In this document: piece by piece, positions 1 to 11,094 of the stretch
Position numbering within the stretch: position 1 is the stretch's first letter
How the letters are laid out: every line of letters begins with the position of its first letter
Assembly (NCBI GenBank): GCA_015179125.1
Contig: WHVA01000193.1
Span: 62,001-126,000, forward strand
Length of the DNA stretch: 64,000 nt
Direction: 5' to 3'
DNA from: Gautieria morchelliformis
Taxonomy: Eukaryota; Basidiomycota; Agaricomycetes; Gomphales; Gomphaceae
Notes under the pieces: generated by a model
What the model saw: the letters and a program-made list of their open reading frames with translations, nothing else
What the model was told of the DNA's origin: nothing
Databases searched by the model: none
Program-made: the position numbers and the translations under genes

Positions 1-1250
1 TCAAGCGGCACTGCGCCCCCCTCCATGAAATACTGCATGTGTATGGACTCGACCCGGACCATATGGAGAAAATACAGCCGGTCGTGCTCGGTCCCAAATG
101 GGAGCCCGCTTTCAAGATCAGGATCCCAAGTGATAAGGAATGGGAGATCGAGGAAGTCAGGATTGACAGCGCAGACATCAAAATATTTTCAGACAGCTCA
201 TGTATTGATGGGGGGGTCGGCGCGGCAGCAATACTATACAACAAGGGTATAGAGACAAAGGTAGTGCGACTATACCTAGGACCAGAGGAGGAACACACGG
301 TGTTCGAGGCAGAGCTGGTGGGGGCAGCATTAGGAGTGAAACTGCTGAACGAAGAGAGACAAACAAGATACATGATCGCGGCCGACAATCAAGCAGCGAT
401 ACAGACGACGAGGTGAGAGAGTTCAATATCTGGGCAATATCTGGTCAACGCGCTGCATCGACAGATAGAGGGAGTGGTCGCCCGACGGGCAAGGACCGAA
501 GTCATAATGAGATGGGTTCCCGGACATGAGGGAGTGCGCGGGAATGAAAGGGCAGACGAGAAGGCCAAAAGAGCGGCGAGGGGAGAGTCCAGCCAGGAGC
601 AATGCATACCCATAGAATGCAGGGGGAGATTGCCGGCGAGCAAATCGGCGGAGCTGCAGAGACATCAGAGGGAGCTCAGAGGGCAGGCGAAGGCAACGTT
701 TGCTAAGTCCCCGCGCGCAGCTATCACACACAGAACAGACCCCTCACCACCATCTGCAGCGTTTGCCAGACTCACAGAAAGAATGCCGCGCAAGCACGCA
801 ACGCTGCTAGTACAGCTCAGGACAGGGCACGTAGCGTTGAACAAGCACTTAGCAAAGATCGGCAAGGTGCCATCACCCAAGTGCCCGGCATGCAGAAGGG
901 CCGATGAAACGGTACACCACTACCTGTTCAGATGTCCAAGCTATGTAAAACAGAGGGAAGCACTCAAACGAGAGCTACGCAGAGAAGCAGACTCGACGAG
1001 AGTCCTACTGGCCAGACCCAAGGCGATGAAATCGCTGTTCAGTTACATCCAAGCCACGAGGAGGTTTGAGGAGACGTTCGGCGATCTAACTCTAAGGGAA
1101 GAGACAGGCGGGAATGGTGAATGACAAGGAGACAGAGAGCACAATGGAGGAGCGAAGAAGAATTTCTCCCCGCCCACACAGGCACGGACAGGCTCAGGGC
1201 TTCGCCCAAGAGCGCAAGTAGAGATCGAGAAACATAGGACAGATAGAGAT
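1..1250 (+). mobile_element. LINE (non-LTR retrotransposon), 3' fragment
   Basis: This is the 3' end of a non-LTR retrotransposon related to the fuller copy at 45604-51817. It enters the window already inside the RNase H domain and runs through the C-terminal zinc motif into a 3' UTR. Its tail (about 1125-1250) resembles the 3' UTR of the other copy, for example in the cgcccac...aggcacgga stretch. No poly-A run is visible, so the exact end is not fixed. The rest of the element lies upstream of the window. Confidence 0.85.
39..1124 (+). pseudogene. LINE ORF2 C-terminus: RNase H and zinc motif
   Basis: Two open stretches, 39-416 and 474-1124, correspond to the end of LINE ORF2. The first shows most of an RNase H fold: DSSCIDGGVGAAAI, then FEAELVGAALG, then AADNQAAIQT, the acidic positions expected of the D-E-D core. 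The first motif reads SDSSC where the fuller copy has TDGSC. The second carries the last motif, VPGHEGVRGNERADEKAK, and a C-terminal zinc motif CPACRRADETVHHYLFRC. The two stretches are in different frames and a TGA at 415-417 separates them, so this copy is not expected to give one protein. RNase H removes the RNA strand during reverse transcription in this LINE group. The domain assignment is firm; the 5' part is outside the window. Confidence 0.85.
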
Positions 1251-1465
1251 AAATTGCAACCGGCGATATGTATACCTTAGTACCGTCTGAGGCAGCGCAC
1301 GGCACATTATTGGTATTTAACCTTGAGGCTGACACCGCAAGAATGTAGATGGTTCACTTGTCACGTGACTTGTCCGCATGTTGACAACAGCTCTGCCTCT
1401 CAGACTCGCACAACATAGTTCTTTACTTGTTGTCTGCCTCTAATTCTCAATATTTGTTATTCCAG
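1251..1465. other. Spacer between LINE remnant and FunK1 gene
   Basis: No gene is seen. A pyrimidine-rich run ending ttgttattccag directly precedes the ATG chosen for the kinase at 1466. It could be the acceptor of a 5' UTR intron. Confidence 0.4.
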
Positions 1466-3816
1466 ATGCCATCAACACTGCCCCAATCTCTCAAGCTTCC
1501 GTTGATGATGAGCACACCATATAGCGTCAGTTCCAGTAAATCTCATGAATCACACATTCGGACCCAGGATGATTTGAAAAAGCTGATGAAGGGCGAGTTC
1601 TCCGGTGCGATATTCGAGAGTAATTCTCTGCTTGAAGAGCGCTGTTGGGCGGATCAAAAAATTGTCGACGCTGTCCTATCCAAACTGAAACCTGGCATGT
1701 TCTGGGACAGCCCAACCGACACTTTCAAGGAATGGCCCAGCCGCACTGGTCCAGAAAGCGCTCATTATGCGCCGTTGGAGTGGTTACTCAACCAGATTCT
1801 GTCCATCTCCTCCCAAAAGCTGCCGAATGGCAATATCCACCGAGGTCTTCAGTTTTACATGTACGGTCGGGAAATGGCTGGAGGACTTGACAAAGACTCC
1901 CCCCTAAAACCAGACCTTGTTGGTTGTCAGTCTGTTGGTGAGAGCCGAGGCTCGCAGCCGAAGCTCTCATGGAACGAGGCTGAAATTTGCGTAGAGGTGA
2001 AGAATAACTGGCCTGGTTTGATCCTGCAGTCAAGCACGTATATGCACTGTATGTTCACACACCGATTGGATAGACTCTTCGTCACTGTTATCCATTTCAA
2101 CAACGCAACGATGGGGGTGCGCTTTGGATTTTATTCTCGCATGGGTCTGGTTGTTACGCCGGAACTTGACCTCTCGAAGGAGGGAGGCTTTAAAGGATTT
2201 GTCCGCGGAGTGGTTGGGATTAATTCTTGGACCGACCCAAACCACGCTGGAATCGATACTACTCGTACCATCACAGACATTGCGATTCCCGAGAGGGGTA
2301 TATTCAAGATTTTGAAAACACTTTGTGACCGACATTGCGTTCGCGGATGAGCAACGCGTGTGTATCTTTTGGTCAAGAAGGGTGCATTTTGATGTTTAGA
2401 GATCTGGGCCAGTAGTTAACAATTGGGTTTGAAGGTGCAACCGCCACTGATGGTTCTCCCACTCAACCTCCATCCACTCACCGGTATAACTTACGAAGTC
2501 ACCAACCCCCACGTTCTCAGCCTGGAAAAGAGACTGACGGTTGAGAACCCTTGAGGTTGAAGGGAGGCATATCTTTTCTCTTGCCGGACACTGTCATTCT
2601 GAAAGATTCATGGCCATTGAAAACCCATAATGAAGAAGGCACAATGTTTGGAGCGTTATCGGGCGGATTTGGACTGCCAGACATCCTTGCCTCATACCTG
2701 ATGACACAATGTATTGGCCCGTGTGTGCGCCAGAGCCATACGCCAGGGTTAGGCCTGACGAACGAATACATATGATATCTGTTTTTGAGACCCGAGGGAC
2801 GTCACTGCGAGCTGCACAAAGTCCTCGATTGCTCGTGCGTTGCATAGTGCACGCCATGTAGGGTATGTGAATGAAGAGGGCATCGGACATGATTTACCTA
2901 TAATGGTGATTGACAGGGCATTTTGGGCTGTTTAAGAACGGCTGGTTGCACCACGACGTAAGTGTCGGGAACATCATACTGATGGATGAAGCTGAGCGGC
3001 CGCCTGTGGCAGAGTACGTACTGTCTTTCACATCAGTCCTTTCTTTTTTTATGTTTGCTTCAGTTTTGCCATGACTCTAGAAGTTACTAGATGTGTGGGA
3101 TTCATATGCGATGGGGACCAGGCGATTCGTTGGATGGATCAGAAGTGGGAATTAGCAAAGCATTGCTCGGTGGGTCTTTAGTTGTTGTGTGCGGCTTGTG
3201 ATTTACATGGTTCTAGGGTACGCTGCCTTTCATGTCTCAGGCGCTTATTGTTGCTTGGGACTCTGGAACGCAAGTTGTGCACCAAGTAATTGATCACCTG
3301 GAGTCGTTTATATGGGTTTTATTTTGGTCGATTCTGGAGATTCTGGAGACCAAGGGGGCACTCGCGCTACTAGAACTGAATTACCGTCAAACGATGCTCT
3401 CCGACGAGTTACCTGTGTTACAAGCTAGGGGAAGTTTCCTTGATAGGTTAAAGCAACAGGATGCCGCGAAAAACTTCTCCACGGGCTTGAAGCCATTCTC
3501 CAACCTCTTGATTCAATGGTTAACGCTTTCTCGGGAGACTGCTCTGGAATGGCTGAAACCAGACTTCGTCGTATTTTCGGACACCGATGAGTACACTTTA
3601 CAGGCCACCAGGCAATACAAGCAGTATGTAACGATTGGGCTTGAATCTCTTTCAGACCTTCCAGAGAGTTGGGATTATGTTAATGAGGGGGAAATGACAG
3701 GTGAAGAGAGAGTCGAGGAGGGGGAAATGACAGGTGAAGAGAGAGTCAAGGAGGGGGAAATGACAGGTGAAGAGAGAGCCGAGGAGGTGGAAATGACAGG
3801 TGAAGAGAGAGGATGA
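1466..3816 (+). pseudogene. FunK1-type fungal protein kinase, probably decayed
   Basis: The parts follow the order of the fungal FunK1 kinase family. The N-terminal portion (1466-2347) has the family's KPDLVG and ICVEVKNNWPG blocks and a long beta-rich lead. Next comes VILKDSWP (about 2590-2620), the usual lysine strand. The catalytic loop GWLHHDVSVGNIILMDE lies at about 2940-2990, and GTLPFMSQAL with DHLESFIWVLFW at about 3218-3330. Introns of roughly 50-60 nt fit between them (about 2870-2920, 3013-3061, 3172-3218). Two faults suggest decay: a TGA at 2348-2350 inside a conserved RG-ATRVYLLVK stretch, and a frame change near 2725-2750 between LPDILAS and ERIHMISVFETRG, unless an odd intron lies there. 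FunK1 proteins are expanded in Agaricomycetes and their substrates are mostly unknown. The start at 1466 is the first ATG of the frame. Confidence 0.75.
3685..3816 (+). repeat. 33-bp minisatellite, four units, coding
   Basis: Four direct 33-bp units encode EGEMTGEERVE-like 11-residue repeats at the very C-terminus of the FunK1 reading frame, with the stop codon in the fourth unit. The acidic, lysine-poor tail is in frame. A change in unit number would lengthen or shorten the tail without breaking the frame. Confidence 0.9.
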
Positions 3817-4027
3817 GCTGGGAAAGACTGCATGTAACGCATGACATATAATATTATGAGATCCTGTAGCCACTGTAGGAAGAGCAGGCACTTACAATGA
3901 GTACTTTTTGCACTACTAAGTGTTGTTCACCAATATCATCCATCACATTGCATATAATTTTCAACATTCTGACAACAAAGAAATTACATTACAGTAGTAC
4001 AACTGCACTACAGATAGCCACAGTCCT
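3817..4027. other. Spacer
   Basis: AT-rich sequence between the kinase stop and the transposase stop. No gene was recognised. It is probably the 3' flank of the transposon. Confidence 0.4.
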
Positions 4028-5176
4028 TCATCCACCCTCGCGCATGTCTGCTGTAATCTGATCCAGTGCCTCGTAGAAAAACATGAATAGCTCAGCCCTC
4101 TCCTTACTTGCAACACATGCACGGAACTCGGCACCATGACGTCTGAGGTGAGCTTTGATGAAGGAGAATGATTCTTCGATCGGGTTGAGATCGGGCGAGT
4201 ACGGCGGAAGATACATCAGTTTGATTCCTCTGCAAATGCAAGATTAGACACTAGTGAAAACAGTTTATAATGGTAAAAACCTTTGGGCACATAAGAGTGA
4301 GACCTCAGGTATGTGGTGAATGGCGCAGTTATCCATAACAAGAACACTCTGTGGTGCTGGGTAAGTGTTCATTACCTCTAAAAGGCCCTTCAGAAACCCA
4401 AGGAACTCTGGACCGTCGTATGCCCCTAATTTGATATGGCTATAGATGATTCCATCTTGTGAGAGCGCCGGAAGGATTGAAAATCTGAGTGGATATTAGC
4501 GATACAATAATGGAGGCCCGTGCACAAATCGTTACCTTTCACCCCTTTGGAAACGTGCTCGCACTCGAGGCCTACATCCCTTGTAAGCCCATCCCATTAG
4601 TCTATACGTTGTGCGAAGGTCAATTGCGCTTTCATCTGTGAAAACCAAACGGTCCGGTGGTTCACTACCAATACGAAACTGGAAAGCAGTCCGCGAGGCT
4701 TCACAGCGCTCTGCGGCTACCCATGAAAGCTGGATTGGAGACAAATATAAAGGTTGTCATTCTTCGAGGATTTAATGACTCACTTTCTTTCTTTGCAAGC
4801 CAAGATGTCGAAGTGTCCTCCAGACAGTTGACATACTTACTAAAATACCATGCTGCACCTCTAGCTCTTTGACAAGCTCATCGAGGTAAAGAGCGGGCGA
4901 GCGTTCAAGAAGCGCAAGAAGAAACTGTTATAAAATAAAATAAGCTACAGCTAAACACAGACATGAATTACTTACTGCACTCTGAGCTGAGGTCATTTTT
5001 GACCCATGAGATAGCCGCTTTGGCTCTGCCATGACGTCTCCAACATCCCGCCAGAGTTTGATTGTGCGTTGAACTACACGTAGTGACATATCGAGGTCAA
5101 TTGCAATATCGGTTGATTTCTTGTTGAGCTTGAATTTTTGGTGTATAACGTGATCCCACAGATCCTTGCTGTACAT
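4028..5176 (-). CDS. Tc1/mariner-type DD34E transposase with four introns
   Basis: Five exons on the minus strand (5176-4976, 4924-4784, 4729-4536, 4484-4281, 4229-4028) join in frame to about 313 residues. All introns are GT-AG and about 51-55 nt long. The N-terminal exon carries a helix-turn-helix-like stretch (SKDLWDHV... [17 protein letters not shown]). The catalytic triad is visible: VFTDESAID, then [10 protein letters not shown], then [11 protein letters not shown]. The spacing between second D and E is 34 residues. The protein would cut and paste DNA at TA sites. The frame looks whole from 5176. A short in-frame extension upstream (HTPRPGNPKPVRH) suggests the true start could lie earlier. 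No terminal inverted repeats were found around it, so element ends are unknown. It is a diverged relative of the transposase at 61378-62601 with the same intron positions. Confidence 0.85.
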
Positions 5177-7096
5177 GTGACGAACAGGTTTAGGGTTGCC
5201 AGGGCGAGGCGTATGAGCGATGGTGTGGGTAGTACATACAAGGAGAATGGAAGTTCCTGAAACACACCCTGACCAAGAATTCTATGACATGAATCGTGCA
5301 ACAGCATTTGCACCCTTACTCCCAATGCTGAACCCCAACTCAAGTGTAATTTTCAGGTGTCGAATGGCAACTATCCCGTTTTTATTGGTGAGTTTGCTAC
5401 TTATGCTTACTTTACATCCTCGCTGAAAGGGCTGTCATGCGTCCCAACTACAAGTCCACCATTGTGACTTGAAGCGCCCCTTCTACTCATACAAGCACGA
5501 GCAGTTCCTTCCTGTCGTCCACCCGCACCCCAACCGACCGCGGCTCCATCACTCCTACCATCAACACCCTCGTGATGACCACCACCACGTCCCGTGCCTC
5601 CACGCGCTACCGCAACACCAACCATGGCAACGCCTTGAGGGCCGCCAGCCCAGTCGTGTCACGTCCGCGCTCCCGTCCCTCTACCGGCTGCCGTTTGGGC
5701 CGGTCTCCCCCGTGTCCCCTGCGTGGAGTCCCCTGGGTGTCAAGGTGTGTCGACGCCCCCGCACCCTGCTAACCATATGCCCAGTCTCCTCACGATGAGC
5801 TCCGTGTCATCTGTGCTGCAATCGCACCCGCACCTGCACCCACACCCGCACCCGCACCCGCCGCCGCCCACTCCCCCACCACCCTGTCCTCCTACACCAG
5901 CTCGCCCACCCCAGCACCTCCACGCCCCTCACCCCACCGCATACGCGTGCGCCCCCGCGGTTTCTGAGCTCAATAACGTGTCAGGATCGGCGAAGTTGCC
6001 TTATGGTGCATTGGCACTCGGTGCCGAAGGGATCAAAGATGCTATTACGAACTTTGATGATGTGTATGTTCCACGTTATATGATCCCTCAGATTTTCGGG
6101 GCTTATGCTACACAGGAGGAAATCCGACATCGAGAATGAATGCCTACCATCAGATCTCACTGATCCAATGTCAGAAGAAGCTAAGCCCTTCCTCTCCAAT
6201 CCTATGACACCCTCTTCTGGAGATTCTCCTGTAGTGGGTTCTCACCATTAGTACAAAGTAGCAAACAAAATTAAAACCTGCATTGAACTACATACAGTAA
6301 GCTAAGCTTGACATTGTTCCCCCCTCAGCACCCAAAATGCAAAATAGAAAATGCTTGTTTTATTCGGATTTTTTAGTTCTATGCCCTAGCTATGGTCCAC
6401 ATAGCTTCAGATATGAAATTTCAAGCGAATCGGAGCGATATCAAGCAAGATATTGTTGTTCGAAGTTTGCGCGCTAAAACGGAAGCAAATCCGACGCGCG
6501 CCTTAGGTACTGCAAACAGGTGTAATGTGATGCCAGACTCCACCCGGGCCAAACGCTGCTGATATTCGTGTGCATTTCAATGGGGTCTTGCATACTGGCG
6601 CCTGGCAGGGTGTTTGAGGCAGTCGTGGGCTTATGACCTTCGCACTATGCGACCTATGCATGGGCTGGGTCAGCGCACAGCCCAGGTATGGGCGGGAGAG
6701 CCTTCCTCATCATACTTCTCTTTGCACGCTGTGACAGCACTCCCGAAGTACGTTCCTCAATGATGGTGCGGCGTGCGCCAGGCACTTTCATATCGGATCA
6801 GGGAACTGGCATTGGGAGTATGCTGCTGCCGAACAGAATAGCCTCTCAGACACTGACACCCGTATCCTGGACCATAGGACAGGCTGCTGCCTGCGATGAA
6901 CAGTGACCATTATCATGGATGCTATATTTGTGAATGTGCATGTTGGAGTGTTAGTTGGCACTGGTGCATCCTGAGCCCTGGTGTAAGATGGCCTAGTGCA
7001 TAAGAATGTGATGATGCCATGGTATCCCTCATAATGTTTACAAATAACTGAACCTAACCTTCAGACCAGGTCAGGAACCCAGGTACGTGCACACAC
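5177..7096. other. Unassigned region with low-complexity DNA
   Basis: No gene could be recognised in these 1.9 kb. Several short open stretches exist, but their composition is dominated by proline, histidine and serine. One stretch at about 5965-6137 is less biased (KLPYGALALGAEGIKDAITN, then FDDVYVPRYMIPQIFGAYA). A compatible acidic stretch follows in another frame (EECLPSDL-like, about 6125-6250). It may be a fragment of a coding gene, but no family was recognised. The remainder (6250-7096) shows no coding signal. Confidence 0.4.
5818..5890 (+). repeat. CCGCAC-type microsatellite
   Basis: An irregular run of hexamers of the type cacccg/cacctg is followed by a CCGCCG/CCCCAC stretch. Translated, it gives only HPHPHP and PPPP. 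This explains the proline/histidine open frames here without a gene. Confidence 0.85.
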
Positions 7097-7500
7097 ACGC
7101 ACCCCACGCAGTTTCCTTTCCATGTGCTCAGCCAAGCTCACCCCACCATATTCCTCAAGATGCAATTCTCCAGTTGGCACACGGTGGACTGACTCCCAGC
7201 ACCAATGGATGAGCAGTACATTCATGAAGCAAAGTAATAACAAATTACAAACAAAGGCAAATTCAAAGCTTCACAGCATATATAAATATATATATCTATA
7301 TATCTACTGTTTTTGATAGTATTGGTTGGCCAGAGTGAGCAGATAGCCACAAATTCGATGGTGACCAATTGCAAAATGCTGCAATAGATTGGAAAGGTGG
7401 GAATGGGATGGTTAATATAAGTCACTGCATCTTGATTGCTGCAGAATTTGTTTGTATTGGAATTGCAGCTATGATGCATTAGTGGGCATGATATTCTTAA
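7097..7500. repeat. Segmental duplication unit 1, left part
   Basis: This stretch matches 27281-27620 along its length. Shared landmarks are caccccac-cagtt, tttccatg, gatgcaattctcca, a gaagcaaag run, a TA-rich microsatellite, and gcaatagattggaaaggtg. The match is broken at 7500 by the Harbinger-like insertion and resumes at 21351. No coding function is apparent. Confidence 0.8.
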
Positions 7501-7870
7501 GAGCCTGTTCGGCAGCAGCATTGCATGAGATATTCTAAGATTGCTCCACCAAAATGAAGTTTGTGTAATTGACCAAATTGTGGGAGATCTTGTGACTGTT
7601 CAGATGACACAATCGCGGAGAAAACCAATCTCTCAAAATGTGATACTCATGCCCTTTTGACAATACTGCCTCAGACCACAACTGCTCGCAACCACAAAAA
7701 CTAGATTGCCCTTGTCCCTCAGGCGTCCTCACTGCACCCACAACAGCCATTGTCTCAGGAGTAATAACCAAGCCTGATCAGGACATCTCACTTGCAAAGC
7801 CACCAAAAAAGGAAACCGCTGACTGAGTATAAAGTGGGTGTCTTTTCTTTCTATCTAGTTTGTACAGTAT

Positions 7871-8978
7871 TGGTAAGGTTGAGTTTCGTACTGTAGTTTG
7901 GCTTTGCCAAAGCCGAACTCGGGTCTCAGGTTGGAGGGCTTGGCTTCAACCTCATGGGTTGCGCCCACTCAGTGTTCCGCCCTAATTTCGGGAGTGGTCT
8001 CGACTATAAGCCGAGATATGGGTTTTGATATCAAGCAGAGGGTCTCAAGTACAATAAGCTGTGCTGATGGCAAAGGGCTCCGAAGGAGCACCTTCGCCGG
8101 TGAAGGGATTGTCACTACTTAGACAACCTTTCCATGACACCTTGTACGTTACATCATCAAGTGCCACGGGCTATTTCGCTATGACTGTAGATAGGGCGAG
8201 CTCCACTCGGGCAGCCCTCTTATCTTGTGAACATTTATTGGTTCACCTATTCGCCGAACAGCATACTTATTCGCACAAGTTATTCAGGCATTCGCTGTGT
8301 TCACTAATACACGATATTAACGCCTAAAACCAATCTTGACAGTATAATTGAACTCACAGCTACAGTCAAAGCATTCATTCCATCCATTCATCACCTTGTC
8401 TTATACATGCACTCTATGCCACATCTATTCGTGGGACAGCCTCACCGTTTCGAAGGTTGCCTCCCCCCGCACCGAACATTTTCTCAGACTCCTGCCCCGC
8501 TTGGTGGGCCTGCCCTATTCCCCTTCGTGGGACAACCCCCCTTTCAACCCCCCTCTCTACAAACTCCTGCCCCACTTGGTGGGCCTGCCCTATTCCCCTT
8601 CGTGGGACAACCCCCTTTTTAACACCCCTCTCTACAGATTCCTGCCTCACCTGGCAGGCCTGAGCCTTGTTTATTTGCAGGACAGCCTTACCCCTTCATG
8701 GGTCGCCCTTCCCCGTAATTTGATATCTGAACTGGGGAGCTACTGTACATGGACTGGAGGTCTATATAGTAAAGTAGCATGCAGGGTTGTGAAGAGAACA
8801 TGATCAGATCAACGGTCAGGGGAACAAGGGTCGGGCAAACGGGGAACTAACTAGAAAAAGGAATCAGGGGTGATGGGAAGTGTGAAGGGAAACCTGAAGG
8901 AGAGCCGAGAATACCCGAGGTTCCCGAATGAGTCCGAGGCCAAGGCTTCGGTCTGAATTCGGGAACAGAATCGTTACA
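7871..8978 (-). repeat. Gypsy 3' LTR (long form)
   Basis: It matches the 5' LTR at both ends (7871-8085 and 8718-8978) but carries about 630 bp of extra sequence between them. The extra block includes an approximately 80-bp direct repeat (8480-8650, cttggtgggcctgccctatt type). The open frames across that block are products of the repeat, not genes. Confidence 0.9.
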
Positions 8979-9111
8979 GTACCTCCCCCTTATGGCCGAA
9001 CCCATGAGGCCATAAGCGAGATCCCAGAGATTGCCAGGTTGGGGAATTACGTAAGCTTTGTTTCACGTTCTGCTTCTTGTCTTCTCCCATCATCATCAAA
9101 ATCACAGATCA

Positions 9112-10620
9112 TGTCAGAATCACGTGACATTCCCATCAACGAGCTCAAAGAACTCAACACGTAGCTTGTGCAGGCAGAGCGCGAAGCTGCGGAGCAGATG
9201 AAGGTGCTCCAAGAAAAGCGGCAACTTGTGCAAGAGTGCAAGGAGGCTGCAGAGAAGAAATGGTGGAAGGACAAGGAAAAAGCCAAGGTGGAATGGAAGG
9301 AGCAGGAGGCGCAGGCCAAAGCCGCGCGAATAGCCGAAGAGGCACAAAAAGCTGAAGAGGCATGGAAAGCCAAGGAAATGCGGGAGGTGGAAAAGAGGGC
9401 CTTGAAGGCAAAAGCTGACGAGGCTCGGAAAGCGATGGGGCCGGTGTTTGAATGTGAGCGACAATGGCTTCTGGATATACTGAAAGCTGAAACAATCCGG
9501 CAAGCTGATGTGGACCAAAATTATCACATCCCATCCCCCGAGCTGATAGTTGTGGATTCGGCAACCACGCAGGCTCGTTTTCTGGCAGCAAAGCATGCAG
9601 CCGAACGGAATGCGGCTAAGACAAAGCACAAAAGCCTTGGGATCGAAGAAGAGGAAAATTACCGAGGAGTCAGACGAGGAATCGGATGAAGAGGTGAGTC
9701 CTCGGGTGTGAGGGCAACTCTCCCTAGGCAGCAGACTCACACGACCTGGTAGAGGAGGATCCAAAGATATGAATAAGGGATACCTACGCGACATACAACT
9801 CACCTGGTAGAGGAGGATCCAAAGAGGAAAAGCTAAAGACCTCTGCTACCAGCACGCTACTTATATACCTCACACCCCTGATCAAAATCGGGGATGCCCA
9901 CTCCACCCCTGACACACATCCGTGCCTCCGCGGCCTCGCCAACTATGCACGTTTCAACCCACTACCTTGGCGCCATTCATGGACGATCCCTGAAGCCGAG
10001 GTTTCGGAAGCTCGGCCGGGCCCTTGGGTTGTGTTTGGGTTGGACCCGGATGTCGGGTAGGAGCCGAAGCCTAGGCTGAAAATATCCTCGGGAGGGGGTT
10101 CCCCTGACATTAGGTCAGGTCGGGTTGTCTTAACTTATGTTTTTATTGTCAGCGTGAGCCTTGCGATGCCTGCAGGCATCACCAGACCCGATGTATGCAC
10201 GGGAATAAAACTGCCTGCCAGCAGTGCATGGACCGAAAGGTCAGGTGTAGCTTCCTGGACGGGAAGCGGAAGCAGAAGGATGAGGTGGAAATGATGGACC
10301 AGGGCTGAAGAAGGCCAAAGGGTCTCCGGTCAAGCCATCGGGAGCCAAACCAATGGTGGACATCCGTGCAGGGCCGTCGGGAATGGGGATAAAGGGTATG
10401 AAACCTGACGGGTTTTCGGGGGCTGAAGTCTCCTGGATGGTGAGGGACATGCTGTCCCGTCAGAACAAGCAGCTGGAGCGGAGGAACCACCTGCTCTGAG
10501 GTGTCTTGGATTTTGTGCAGCGGCTTGAGTGGCACAACTCCAAGCTGAACAAGTGGCTCCACTTGTGGGCCACAGCGGCTGAGAACGCGGCCTGGTGGAC
10601 AGGTCATGTGTATTCCCATT
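9112..10620 (+). pseudogene. Accessory coiled-coil / Zn2Cys6-like region inside the Gypsy element
   Basis: This region lies between pol and the 3' LTR and is coding-like on the strand opposite to pol. The first part (9112-9690) gives a long charged coiled coil of the EEAQKAEEAWKAKE type. The second (about 10150-10620) shows a cysteine cluster CDACRHHQTRC and CQQCMDRKVRC, whose spacing CX2CX6CX7CX2CX6C matches fungal Zn2Cys6 DNA-binding clusters. A leucine-rich coiled part follows (SRQNKQLERRNHLL). GT and AG edges near 9693 and 10153 suggest an intron between the parts, itself enlarged by an LTR-like block. The role is unknown. It could be a captured host gene or a lineage-specific accessory gene. 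It is degraded. Confidence 0.6.
9703..10125. repeat. LTR-like block within the accessory region
   Basis: The block begins near TGTGAGGGCAAC and contains the phrase gatccaaag twice, about 70 bp apart, then aaaagctaaagacc. The block at 20207-20667 in the Copia LTR has the same layout (tgtaagggcaac, atccaaag twice, aaaagtctaaggacc). I infer two relatives of one LTR family. Its borders are not certain. Confidence 0.45.
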
Positions 10621-10851
10621 GAATGCGTTTTGGCGGAAGTGTCCTGAGAGTACGTGGTCATGCTTGTACAGAAGTACTCGGATCCAGAGATCGTCAGCAT
10701 CGGGAACGTATATGTGGCCATCAAGGCGGAGAAAGCCATCCTCGGTTTGCATCCATCTCGGGTCGGAACTATCACCGAGATGCTTAGCTGCTATGTGATC
10801 GGATGCCAGGTTAGCTAATATGTTGGCATGAAGCTTCTCTGAGTCCATCAC
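10620..10851 (-). pseudogene. Gypsy integrase, N-terminal zinc region only
   Basis: Residues such as WIRVLLYKHDHVLSGHF match the HH part of the integrase HHCC zinc domain of Gypsy elements. The similarity stops at about 10620, where sequence of the oppositely oriented accessory region begins. The catalytic core of the integrase was not seen in the window. Confidence 0.65.
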
Positions 10852-11094
10852 AGTGCCTTCCCAGAGAACGGGTTCAAGCAGACAAGTTGCCCGGAGGCAT
10901 TCCGACAGTTGTTGATTAGTGAAAATCAGTCAGAGTTTTGCAGGTTGACTGAGCAGTAGTCATTACCTCCCTCTTTAAGGTAGACAGACGTCCCATCGTC
11001 TAGTTAGAGCATTGGGTTTTGTACCGAGCTTTCTGGGATGGAACCAAATAATGAGGTTAAACTGCGAGAGGAATTCGGACCAGTGGGCTTGTCG

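Noticed and set aside
8348-8803. 151-residue frame with repeated LVGLPYSPSWDNP units
   Set aside because: It lies wholly inside the long Gypsy LTR and is made by the direct repeats of that LTR.
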